NCBI RefSeq assembly: GCF_029867415.1 | Contig: NW_026705451.1 | Location: forward strand, 248,001 to 312,000 | Direction of reading: 5' to 3' | DNA: 64,000 nucleotides | Source of the DNA: Vicia villosa | Lineage: Eukaryota; Streptophyta; Magnoliopsida; Fabales; Fabaceae | In this document: positions 1 through 9,682 of the stretch, piece after piece | Numbering within the stretch: position 1 is the stretch's first letter | Layout of the letters: each line of letters starts with the position of its first letter | Translations under genes and position numbers: made by a program | The notes under the pieces: model-generated | What the model was told of the DNA's origin: nothing | What the model saw: only the letters and a program-made list of their open reading frames with translations | The model's database searches: none

Positions 1-10
1 AGCAAGACTC

Positions 11-3000
11 TTGAGACAAGAAGAGAAATCCATTCAGCCGCATCAGGAAGCCATAGAAATCATCAACCTCGGTACAGAAGAAGCAAAGAGAGAGGTCAAG
101 ATAGGTGCCGCTTTGCAAAGTGATGTAAAGAGAAGGTTGATCGAGTTACTCCGAGAATATGTTGATATCTTCGCCTGGTCATATGAAGACATGCCTGGTT
201 TAGACACGGATATAGTTATGCACAGGCTACCGCTCAAACCAGAATGTCCGCCTGTAAAGCAAAAACCACGAAGAACTCGACCTGATATGGCTTTGAAAAT
301 CAAGGAAGAAGTTGAAAAACAGTTGAAGGCTGGTTTCTTATCTGTGTGTGAGTATCCTCCTTGGATTGCAAACATAGTACCTGTTCCTAAGAAGGACGGA
401 AAGGTACGCATGTGTGTTGACTACCGAGATTTGAATAGGGCAAGTCCGAAGGATGATTTCCCTCTGCCCCATATTGATGTGCTAGTCGACAACACTGCTC
501 AGTATTCGGTGTTCTCCTTCATGGATGGTTTTTCTGGTTATAATCAAATAAAGATGGCTCCCGAAGATATGACCAAGACTACCTTTACTACTCCGTGGGG
601 TACGTATTGTTATAAAGTGATGCCTTTTGGTATTAAGAATGCTGGTGCAACATATCAACATGCAATGGTGACCCTTTTCCATGATATGATCCATAGGGAG
701 ATTGAAGTGTACGTTGACGATATGATTGCAAAATCCCAAACTGAGGAGGAACACTTGGTATATCTTGAGAAATTGTTTGCTCGTTTGCGAAAATTCAAGT
801 TGAGGCTTAATCCAAACAAGTGCACTTTTGGAGTACGATTTGGAAAGCTACTTGGATTCATTGTGAGTCAACGAGGGATTGAGGTCGACCCTGATAAAGT
901 AAGAGCAATACAGAATATGCCAGCACCGAAGAATGAAAAAGAAGTTCGAGGGTTCCTTGGGAGATTGAATTATATAGCCAGGTTCATTTCTCATCTCACT
1001 GACACTTGTGAACCCATCTTTAAGTTGTTGCGCAAGAATCAAGATATCCGTTGGGATGATCATTGTCAAGAAGCCTTCGAAAAGATCAAACAGTATCTCC
1101 AAGAGCCACCATTCCTCATGCCTCCGGTCCCTGGAAGACCGCTTCTTATGTACTTAACTGTGCTTGAAGGATCTATGGGGTGTGTGCTGGGCCAGCATGA
1201 CGAGTCTGGTCGAAAAGAGTGCGCCATTTGTTACCTGAGCAAAAAGTTTTCCGATTGTGAATCCCGTTACTCACTACTCGAGAAAACTTGCTGTGCTTTG
1301 GTATGGGCTGCTCGCCGACTAAGGCAGTACATGTTGACTCACACCACTCTATTGATCTCCAAAATGGACCCGATAAAGTACATCTTTGAAAAACCGGCCC
1401 TTACAGGAAGACTAGCCCGGTGGCAAATGCTTTTATCAGAATATGATATCCAGTATGTCACACAGAAGGCCATCAAAGGAAGTGTCCTTGCAGATCATCT
1501 TGCTCATCAGCCATTAGAAGAGTATCAGTCAATGAAGTTTGACTTTCCTGATGAAGATATCATGAAACTGGATGATAATGAAGGACCCGAACTAGGAGAG
1601 CGATGGACTCTCACGTTCGATGGTGCATCAAATTCTATGGGCCATGGTATTGGGGCAGTTTTGACTTCTCCTCGTCAAACTCACATCCCTTTCACAGCTA
1701 GAATATGCTTTGATTGCACAAACAATGTCGCAGAGTACGAAGCTTGCATAATGGGCCTCGAAGCAGCCATTGATATGAGGATCAAGATCCTTGAGGTTTC
1801 TGGGGATTCTGCCTTGGTTATACATCAAGTAAGAGGTGATTGTGAGACGCGACACCCCAATTTAGTCCCTTACAAGGACTATATCTTGGAGTTGTTGCCC
1901 GCTTTCGAGGAAATCACCTTCGATCACATCCCACGAGAGGAGAATCAATTGGCAGATGCTCTGGCTACTTTGGCAGCTATGTTCAGAGTTAGCTCCCCTA
2001 AAGAAGTGCCAGACATAAGGATCCTCCGTTACAAAGAGCCCGCACATGCATTCCTTGCTCATTGCCTCACTACTGAAGATGTGTATGATGAAAAGCCATG
2101 GTATTACGACATCAAGAGGTATGTTGAGAAGCAAGAGTATCCCGAAAGTGCCACGATTGGTGATAAGCGAACGCTTCGAAGGTTAGCGTCCAAATTCTTC
2201 TTGTCAGGAGACGTCCTGTACAAAAGAAACTATGATTCAGTTTTGCTCAGATGCGTGGATAGACACGAAGCAGAATTGATCATGCGGGAAATTCATGAAG
2301 GATCCTTCGGAACTCATTCTAGTGGGCACTCTATGGCCAAAAAGATCTTGCGAGCAGGATATTACTGGATAACAATTGAAAGTGATTGTTATGTATACGT
2401 GAAGAAGTGCCACAAATGCCAAGTGTATGCTGACAGAATTCATGTTCCTCCAACTCCTCTGAATGTCCTGACGTCGCCTTGGCCCTTTGCTATGTGGGGT
2501 ATAGACATGATTGGACGAATTGAGCCACAAGCGTCAAATGGGCATAGATTTATTCTTGTTGCTATCGACTACTTCACCAAATGGGTTGAAGCTGCTTCTT
2601 ACAAGAACGTAACCAAGCAAGTCGTTACTCGCTTCATCAAGAAAGAAATCATATGTCGATATGGGGTTCCGAATAAGATCATCACTGATAATGGGTCCAA
2701 TCTTAACAACAAGATGATGGCAGAGTTGTGTGAAGAGTTCAAGATTGAACATCACAATTCATCACCCTATCGGCCGAAGATGAATGGCGCAGTCAAAGCT
2801 GCTAACAAGAATATAAAGAAGATTGTCCAGAAAATGATTAGAACGTATAAAGATTGGCATGAGATGTTGCCATTTGCTTTGCATGGCTATAGAACTTCGG
2901 TTCGTACTTCAACTGGGGCAACTCCCTTCTCTCTTGTCTACGGTATGGAGGCCGTACTTCCTGTCGAAGTGGAAATTCCTTCGTTGAGGGTCTTAATGGA

Positions 3001-3346
3001 TGCCAAACTCGATGAAACAGAATGGGTTCAAACGAGGCTTAACCATCTCAATCTAATTGAGGAGAAACGCTTATCCGCCATCTGCCATGGCATGTTGTAC
3101 CAAAAGAGGATCAAGAAAGCGTATGACAAGAAAATTCGGCCTCGAGAGTTCCACACAGGTGACCTGGTCGTAAGGAAGATCTTGCCAATTCACACTGATC
3201 CAAGGGGCAAATGGACTCCCAACTATGAGGGGCCATACATTGTGAAGAAAGCATTATCAGGTGGTGCTTTAATTTTGACAAAGATGGATGGGGAAGACGT
3301 TCCACTTCCAGTCAATTCAGACTCAGTCAAAAAATACTATGCATAA
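11..3346 (+). CDS. pol: Ogre-type Pol: reverse transcriptase, RNase H, archaeal-type RNase H, integrase
   Basis: This 1111-residue open frame is uninterrupted, but the true polyprotein start lies before the window; the first Met at 11 is only the first in-frame one. Order: RT roughly residues 90-290 with catalytic YVDD at 234-237; retroviral RNase H about 385-510; a second RNase H about 531-665 starting near TFDGAS; integrase zinc finger (H..H..CxxC) about 760-806; integrase core about 825-935. The core keeps Asp near 831 and Asp893. The third acidic residue, expected 35 residues later in the conserved NGAVEAANKN context, is Lys929 (codon AAA at 2795-2797). RT and RNase H look intact, but the integrase should be catalytically dead. 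There is no chromodomain, as expected for this lineage. Translation would make cDNA in cytoplasmic particles. It is followed by three hairpins and a non-coding 3' UTR. Confidence 0.9.
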   Translation: MRQEEKSIQPHQEAIEIINLGTEEAKREVKIGAALQSDVKRRLIELLREYVDIFAWSYEDMPGLDTDIVMHRLPLKPECPPVKQKPRRTRPDMALKIKEEVEKQLKAGFLSVCEYPPWIANIVPVPKKDGKVRMCVDYRDLNRASPKDDFPLPHIDVLVDNTAQYSVFSFMDGFSGYNQIKMAPEDMTKTTFTTPWGTYCYKVMPFGIKNAGATYQHAMVTLFHDMIHREIEVYVDDMIAKSQTEEEHLVYLEKLFARLRKFKLRLNPNKCTFGVRFGKLLGFIVSQRGIEVDPDKVRAIQNMPAPKNEKEVRGFLGRLNYIARFISHLTDTCEPIFKLLRKNQDIRWDDHCQEAFEKIKQYLQEPPFLMPPVPGRPLLMYLTVLEGSMGCVLGQHDESGRKECAICYLSKKFSDCESRYSLLEKTCCALVWAARRLRQYMLTHTTLLISKMDPIKYIFEKPALTGRLARWQMLLSEYDIQYVTQKAIKGSVLADHLAHQPLEEYQSMKFDFPDEDIMKLDDNEGPELGERWTLTFDGASNSMGHGIGAVLTSPRQTHIPFTARICFDCTNNVAEYEACIMGLEAAIDMRIKILEVSGDSALVIHQVRGDCETRHPNLVPYKDYILELLPAFEEITFDHIPREENQLADALATLAAMFRVSSPKEVPDIRILRYKEPAHAFLAHCLTTEDVYDEKPWYYDIKRYVEKQEYPESATIGDKRTLRRLASKFFLSGDVLYKRNYDSVLLRCVDRHEAELIMREIHEGSFGTHSSGHSMAKKILRAGYYWITIESDCYVYVKKCHKCQVYADRIHVPPTPLNVLTSPWPFAMWGIDMIGRIEPQASNGHRFILVAIDYFTKWVEAASYKNVTKQVVTRFIKKEIICRYGVPNKIITDNGSNLNNKMMAELCEEFKIEHHNSSPYRPKMNGAVKAANKNIKKIVQKMIRTYKDWHEMLPFALHGYRTSVRTSTGATPFSLVYGMEAVLPVEVEIPSLRVLMDAKLDETEWVQTRLNHLNLIEEKRLSAICHGMLYQKRIKKAYDKKIRPREFHTGDLVVRKILPIHTDPRGKWTPNYEGPYIVKKALSGGALILTKMDGEDVPLPVNSDSVKKYYA

Positions 3347-3354
3347 AAGACCTG

Positions 3355-3525
3355 CTAGGTCGACGTACCTAGGCAAAAATAAGGGCATCGCGGCAAACCA
3401 AAAGGGTTTGGGCAAAAATTAGGGATAAAACAAAAGAGAATAGCCCGCTAAGTCGAAAACCCGAAAGGGAGACTTAGGCAAAAAGGGGTATCCCGCTGGA
3501 TTGAAAACCCGAAAGGTCGATCCAG
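3355..3525 (+). repeat. three successive stem-loop modules after the pol stop
   Basis: Three short inverted repeats follow each other: CTAGGT/ACCTAG (3355-3360 with 3367-3372), CTAAGTC/GACTTAG (3448-3454 with 3471-3477) and CTGGAT/ATCCAG (3496-3501 with 3520-3525). Each right arm is followed by GGCAAAA. The second and third share the loop core GAAAACCCGAAAGG. The stems differ in sequence but keep pairing, which suggests RNA structure. The function is unknown. Confidence 0.6.
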
Positions 3526-4104
3526 GCAAAAGTTAGGGATCAAAAGCGAGAGGCTGCAGTCTGAATATCCTTCACAAAAACCACTATACACCCTTGGCAA
3601 AGCGGACAGATCGATCCAACCATCACGCTTCTGAAGCAAAGCATTGAGAGGATCAAGGATATGGGAACTGTAGCAATATCAGTTTTAATGGAAATTCGAG
3701 CATTTCTCTTTGCCATTTTGCTCTTTGCATTTTATTTTCTTTTTCGCAACTACCTCATTTAGGAGTTGCTTCCTTGTACAGAAGCCTATTCATAGGCATT
3801 CCATCAATAAAATGATCTTTTGATAAAAAGCGTTCCTTCCTACTTTTCATTTTTCGCATGTGAGGTGTGATTTAATTCGTTATTAAACATTGCATTGAAA
3901 GCATGGGGGATAATAATCTTGAATAAAAACGAAACATGATGTTACATAAACATAAAAGTGCTCTAAGGGGCACCATTTGCATCCAAACGCTGTTTTTCTA
4001 TGCAGGTTTCAGGTTCTAATGGTCGCTCCGACCTCTCTCTTATCACAAAGATCATCATCATCCGTCCGCGTGAAAGTTCAAACGTGTAATTCACCAACAC
4101 TGGT

Positions 4105-4170
4105 AAACATGGGGCACCTGAGAAGATCCATGTCCCTAAACATGCGGCACCTGAGAAGATCCATGTCCCT
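4105..4170 (+). repeat. 33-bp tandem duplication
   Basis: Two adjacent 33-bp copies (4105-4137 and 4138-4170) differ at one visible base (GGGGCACC versus GCGGCACC). It lies in the Ogre 3' UTR and is non-coding. Confidence 0.85.
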
Positions 4171-5130
4171 CTTCCATATGGCTGACAAAGAAGAGTCTCT
4201 CAAAACTCACCATCCCCAAGCAATTCAGGATGTAAGGAAAGTCGAGCGAAGTTGCCTCCTCCTTAATAAAGCCATGCTCTAACCCTCAGCACAGTTTCCA
4301 ATAATCTTTGGTACTGTAGGGTTCTAACGTCAACTCATATTGGCATTTCAAGACAACAAGCAACGGACCCCAATGATCTTGCTCCCCTATCACACCGATG
4401 CCTTTATTTGGCACTCTGCATATAGTTTCCATTGCATATAACATTGCATCCTCAAAAGCGTAGCATATCCGTCAAAAGCGGAACATTACGCCATAGAAAA
4501 AGTCAAACATGCATACAAAGCATAAGCCAGATAATACAAATCATCCCTCAATCAAGACGATGTTACTTCCCCACTGGAGAAATGCCCTTACAAATCCCGA
4601 TTGATATCTGCTACTCCAATACAAATCTCCTCCATCCACGGTGCCGATACTTGGTTTTCTCAATCCACAAAAAGAAATCTTACCTTCTATCCCAAATTTG
4701 GGTCGGATACAATACCTTTCTTCGTCAGAATTGTTGTCTCCGAGGTTATTTCCCGTGTGATGCGTGCAAATTAGAGTGCAAATGAGAGTGGGCATTCAAC
4801 CCATCTCATTTTTCAATCGTTTGAATAAACCATACTTGGTGTGTGGCAATTCGAACGATTGCCACTCTTGAAGAGTTACACCCCGCCTTTGGCCTGAGGG
4901 ATCAATGTAACTCTTATGCTTCGTCAGCATCAATATCCTCGTAATCACCCATGGTTACTGTCATCTTATTGCCGAGCCTAGTCGTCCCTAGTCTCTGTGA
5001 TTCCTTCCCTCGTACGGGAAAATTTTTCAGATCCAACCCCCGTGTTGCGTATCCTTTGCCTTCCGTCCTGGAAAATCATTTCAAGACTAAATCCCAATCC
5101 CCAGTAAGTCCATCTACCAAGCTTCTCAAA

Positions 5131-5479
5131 TACTCGTCTGTATCTCCTTCTGATGCTCGTATGTGTCATTCTTTCGATACTCGTCTGTATCTCCTTTTGA
5201 TGCTCGTATGTGTCATTCTTTCGATACTCGTCTGTATCTCCTTTTGATGCTCGTATGTGTCATTCTTTCGATACTCGTCTGTATCTCCTTTTGATGCTCG
5301 TATGTGTCATTCTTTCGATACTCGTCTGTATCTCCTTTTGATGCTCGTATGTGTCATTCTTCTGATACTCGTCTGTATCTCCTTTTGATGCTCGTATGTG
5401 TCATTCTTTCGATACTCGTCTGTATCTCCTTTTAATGCTCGTATGTGTCATTCTGTCGATACTCGTCTGTATCTCCTTT
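5131..5479 (+). repeat. 47-bp minisatellite in the Ogre 3' UTR
   Basis: A head-to-tail array with period 47 bp; units start at 5131, 5178, 5225, 5272, 5319, 5366 and 5413, and a partial eighth unit starts at 5460. Each unit begins TACTCGTCTGTATCTCC and contains GATGCTCGTATGTGTCATTC. Copies differ by one or two bases. The array is contiguous with no spacers. Such arrays in Tat-lineage 3' UTRs are a known seed of plant satellite DNA. Confidence 0.95.
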
Positions 5480-5798
5480 AAAACACTTGTCTATCTTACC
5501 TTCCCACCTGACATACTTCTGCTCCGATCACTTCCATGTAGTAAACATTTCCTTTGAGAACCTTGTATTGGCACCTTGGGCTACGTTACAAGCTCTCACC
5601 ATTCATCCAATGACTCACTGTAAATATTTCCATCAGAAAAACAAAAATTCTCTTTCCCCAGCAGATATCAAAACAAAAATAAAAGAATAAAGACCACTCC
5701 ATCTCCTCGGGACAATTTTCAGGTCTTCGGTATTTAATCTTCTTCTACTTCGAATGTTCGAAAGGCTGGCGCCAATCTCACCTTCGAGTATAAGACGA

Positions 5799-5813
5799 TT
5801 AAATAGGGGCAGC
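5799..5813 (+). promoter_or_regulatory. Ogre polypurine tract
   Basis: A purine-rich stretch containing AAATAGGGGCAG lies directly before the LTR start TGTCATACCCC. Its position and composition fit the plus-strand priming site. Confidence 0.75.
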
Positions 5814-6513
5814 TGTCATACCCCAAATTTGTCCTACCCTTTAACTTCTGACTGGCTTAGGCTTTGCATTCATGTACATACATCACTTAGGTCATAATCC
5901 ATACCCATACATACATATCATTGGTATCAATCAAAGACTAGCAAGAGAGAACTCTGATGGCAAGGAATTTCTTACCAAATGTGAGGATCTGGGGTGAGTA
6001 TGTGGCTGTGTTTTCATTGAAGTCTTCCCGGATTAGGGTTCCTCTCAACTCAGGGCACTGATTGAAGGGTACAAGCTCGCAAATCATCTGGTCTCCCAAA
6101 TCAGGGTTTCTTTGACCGGAGTCAACCAGTCGACTTACTGGTCAACATTTAATCAGGAGTGGATTCTATGAATGGGAAGCTCTCATACTGACTATGTGGA
6201 TGTGTTTGTTTGACTGGACTTGACTGGAAGAGATTTAATCGGGAATTCCATCAATAGTCGGAAAAATCAGAACAGTTGACTTTTGGGTCAGAATCAGAAG
6301 AATTAGTCAAATATTGACTTTTGGTGGAAAATTAATCAAGAAAAGTCAAAGAATGGATAGAATCGGGAGTTCGACAAAAAGTTGTCAAAAATAGCAAAAA
6401 GACAAATTTCCAGCACTTAGAAAAAATTTTGGAACTTTAAATCTTGATGAGCAGTCCACTTCAGCCCTAGTTTACACGTGGCAAATGACTTTTTTTGAAG
6501 AAACTCCCAACAT

Positions 6514-6548
6514 CAAAGTTGTTCCTCTCATGGAGGAGAACAACTTTG
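6514..6548. repeat. long hairpin in the Ogre LTR
   Basis: CAAAGTTGTTCCTC (6514-6527) pairs with GAGGAGAACAACTTTG (6533-6548), giving about 13 paired bases with one bulge and a loop of about 5 nt. The role is unknown. It lies about 1.05 kb upstream of the LTR TATA box. Confidence 0.75.
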
Positions 6549-7587
6549 TAGTTGGACACTTTTTCATATGAAGCTTGTATAAAGAGTTAAAGTGTTGGGA
6601 AGTTGCTGAAAACTCATTCTATCCAAGTCACAATCCAGGTCACAAGTCAGGTCATGACCTGGCATTTTAACAAACACATGGCATGCCAAATCTCCAGCCA
6701 TTTTTAGAGCTCTACAGAAGTGCCATGAATGCAAACTTGACATCATTCTCTTCCTTGCCATCTCCTCTATCCATTGAAAGAAGAATTGGAACGATTGAAC
6801 AAATAATGAGTGAGATACAAGTCCTCAAAGTGATGCCCCAACACTGGCCAAACTCTGCAGGCAGCCAAGGCAGATTCTTAAGGCACATGCATGCATTTCA
6901 GCAAACACATGGTGGACCAAATGTCAATGCCTCTTTCTTCCTCCACAAGTCACTATCTTGAACAAGCTTGATTCTAAGTCACTCTTTGCCATGTCCTCTA
7001 TCTATTGAGCCCAGTATCACCAATTTTGGACATGCATGGGGCAAGTTGCAAGGCTACAAAGTCACTCCTCTACCTAACTGCATTTCTGCCAAGGCCAGTG
7101 CACAAGTTCAAGCCACACGCCCAGGCACTCAAGTGTTTTGAACCAGCATGTTTGCAAGCCCCTCACTCCATGTACAAACCTCATCTCAATGACTCTCAAA
7201 TACCAAAGTTCTCTAATCACATGCCCTCTTTATGATGCACTTGATTTTGGAAGGATTGGTGCTTTATAGCTCGAGATATCAACACTCAAAGTAGGGGCAT
7301 GAACATGATTTTGTCACTACCATTGTTGCTGCAGCATAGTGTACAAAGCCATTCCACACACCATCACATTGCCACACATAGCCATGCAAATACCCTGCAC
7401 CTTGAAAGATTGCCTAAGACTTTGCTCTATAGGGGATACTTGTTCATTAAGTATTGTAAAGCCTTTCACTACAACACATACATCACACCATAGAAGTCCC
7501 ACATGGAAGAAATGAAAAGAAACTTGCTGCAAACTACTCTAGAGTCCCACATTCAAGGAATGTGAATCACAAACTAATGGTTGGCAA

Positions 7588-7595
7588 TATATAAA
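7588..7595 (+). promoter_or_regulatory. TATA box of the Ogre LTR
   Basis: TATATAAA lies in the LTR on the element's coding strand and is followed by a C/T-rich leader. A start site near 7620 would be expected. The chromovirus insertion at 7761 falls about 170 bp downstream, inside the transcribed part. Confidence 0.65.
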
Positions 7596-7760
7596 CAAGC
7601 ACGCTGTAATCATTACACTGACTCCTCACTACATACACTCCCATTCCACACACGCACGATTCGCAAAAACTCACACACTCTCCTCTCTCTCACTCTCATT
7701 TCATACTCTTTCTCTCCTCATTCTCCCCCTCCTCGATTCTCTCTCGTCCTTCATTCCTTC

Positions 7761-9640
7761 TGTAACACCCCTCTAATAACCCGCGGCAATAGAATAAATA
7801 TTAATCAGAGTCAACATGCAAGAGGTGTCACAATTCATAAATAAAGAAAAATACACGTTCGGTACATGTCATGCATTCACTGAAAACATCTGTAATTATA
7901 ACTCAATAAACAAACCATGTCTACACAGCGGAATTAAAATCATCAAGTCAACGTCCATCATTAATGTATCATACTTTAACAACAAAAACAAATAGAGTTA
8001 TAATCGAACTCTAAAAACAACGCGTTCGCAGTGTTACATCTACCAGAGCATGACACCGACACAATACTAAAAACCGACTTATGAGCTAATCCTCACCAAG
8101 TCGCGCCGCTATCCTCAATCTGAAAATGACAACGAGTAAGGGTGAGTCTCATCACAGTTAACCAATGTTATTGCATCATAAATAATAACATATCATAGTG
8201 ATATCATTCACCAACTATTTCATATTCAGACAAATCATCATTCACACATCCACAGATAAACAGACAAGTCATCTTAAAACATACACCATCATGTTATAAA
8301 CAAATCATGCACATGTATGAAACTGACACTATGCATGTGGTACCAAACATCACCAGTGGACATCATCCACCGACCGATCTATCATCATCCAGATACGGCC
8401 CTGCCAGCACAGATTCTACACAATGGGAATCCTGCCCTTCACTGCATCCTCTCATCTTTAGGATACAGCCCTCATACTATGACTATGAATGCATGCAACA
8501 TATATATAACATACCATCATCATCATCACACAATGAGTAGCCTCGTCTATACTCATATATCATCATTCATCATCATCATCATCATCATCAACAAGTATGT
8601 TCGTATATATATAAATTAGATTGCATCATTCAAATAATCATATAATAATAAATCATACAGATATACCAACTCGAAAGTTACACGCCATTAACCTTCCAAA
8701 AATCACAAAACAGCAAAATCTGTCAATCACGCTAGCCATACGCGTACCATACGCGTACCAACAGGGCCAGAACTTCACAAAAACACGCCCCATACGCGTA
8801 TCATACGTGTACAGGCAGAAGCACAACTTCAGACAAAACATACACACCATACGCGTATCATACGCGTATGGACAGAACCATATTTCCACACAAACAACAT
8901 CAGACGCGTACCATACGCGTACCAGCAGAAGGGCACATTTTGATGCACCATGGGGAGCGTACCATACGCGTACCACACCCCCCATACGCGTATCATACGC
9001 GTACCATACGTGAATGGACAACAGTTCACAGAAACCTGCAACTCACCATTCATCTTCCTCGCGATTTCACCTGCACAGTCTGCGATTTGGGTCTAAAAAC
9101 CAGAAAATTCATCTCATAACAGCATACGAATTCACCCAGAAACTACAGTATATGATCCAATAATCAATTTCGTTCATCATACTCTAGTTCTACTCAGTTA
9201 TTATGGATTTATCAGTCCAAAATTTCAATCCAAAAGATGAACACAACACAGAACATGGAAACCATTGATCAAAACAATACTACCAATCTATACTATTACC
9301 TATAACACGATAATAGAGATTAAATGGAGAGTCTCCCCTTACCTTAGACAATTGTTCTTGATCCTTGATCTCTCCCTCTACAGTTCTCCTTCACGTTCTT
9401 CGTTTCAAACCTCTGTTCTTTCACGTTCTTTCTTTCTTCCCAAATCCAATTGTTTTATGAAAAATAATAATAATTTAGTAAAAAGGATTACAAAATCACT
9501 CCCCCTTCTTTTACTATTCCCTCGTATGGCCCAAATGCCATAAACCATTATTTCCATTATTTTCCACAAAATTCTTAATAATTCTAATTATTAATTCAAT
9601 GTTCCAATTAAATTAATATTAAAATTATACGGGTGTTACA
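7761..9640 (-). repeat. chromovirus A 3' LTR
   Basis: 1880 bp with TGTAACACCC and GGGTGTTACA ends. In transcription order (right to left) it has a U3 with an ACGCGT array (8740-9002), a TATA-like run (8604-8615), an ATC/CAT microsatellite (about 8515-8590), and three blocks shared with other Tekay-like LTRs here: at 8333-8346, near 8146 and at 8029-8060. It is near-identical to the LTR at 14179-16055. Confidence 0.93.
8740..9002 (-). promoter_or_regulatory. ACGCGT (CGCG-box) array in the chromovirus LTR U3
   Basis: Ten exact ACGCGT palindromes in about 260 bp, mostly in pairs 11 bp apart (for example 8740 and 8751) in a CATACGCGTAC or CATACGCGTAT context. Degenerate partners such as ACGTGT occur at expected pair positions. 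ACGCGT fits the plant CGCG box (VCGCGB) bound by CAMTA factors and resembles the core of the ABA coupling element CE3. The array is upstream of a TATATATA run at 8604-8615 on the element's coding strand. Confidence 0.75.
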
Positions 9641-9652
9641 ACTCTCCCCCAC
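9641..9652 (-). promoter_or_regulatory. polypurine tract of chromovirus A
   Basis: On the coding strand this reads GTGGGGGAGAGT, directly before the 3' LTR. The same block, followed by TTTTCGTCCTCGAAAA on the plus strand, is present next to the LTRs at 16055, 42473 and 48185. Confidence 0.8.
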
Positions 9653-9682
9653 TAAAAGAGTTTTCGTCCTCGAAAACATACC

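Larger units (their letters stand above)
3347..5813 (+). other. Ogre 3' untranslated region
   Basis: About 2.5 kb between the pol stop and the LTR with no coding signal. Short open frames here have no recognisable product. It holds three hairpins just after the stop (3355-3525), a 33-bp tandem duplication (4105-4170), a 47-bp minisatellite (5131-5479) and the polypurine tract. Long, repeat-rich 3' UTRs are a known property of Tat/Ogre elements. Confidence 0.8.
1..7760 (+). mobile_element. Ogre/Tat-lineage Ty3-gypsy retrotransposon, 3' portion
   Basis: The window opens inside this element, so its 5' LTR, gag and protease lie upstream and are not visible. What is present is pol (11-3346), a 2.5-kb 3' untranslated region, a polypurine tract ending at 5813 and a 3' LTR that starts with TGTCATACCCC at 5814. 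The second, archaeal-type RNase H between the retroviral RNase H and the integrase, the very long 3' UTR and the LTR start are the usual marks of the Ogre/Tat group in legumes. The LTR is interrupted at 7761 by the start of a Tekay-like LTR. A possible continuation of an Ogre LTR appears at 19921. Confidence 0.9.
5814..7760 (+). repeat. Ogre 3' LTR (left part, interrupted)
   Basis: Begins TGTCATACCCCAAATTTGTCC right after the polypurine tract. About 1.95 kb is present before it is broken at 7761 by a Tekay-like LTR. It contains a hairpin (6514-6548), the 14-bp palindrome CAGGTCATGACCTG (6648-6661), and a TATA box followed by a pyrimidine-rich leader (7620-7760). Short open frames inside it look non-coding. 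Confidence 0.8.

Noticed and set aside
3977..4282. 101-residue open frame in the Ogre 3' UTR
   Set aside because: It spans the 33-bp duplication and has no recognisable domain; best explained as chance.
5131..5479. CRISPR-like regular repeats
   Set aside because: Units are contiguous with no unique spacers, and the context is a plant retrotransposon 3' UTR.
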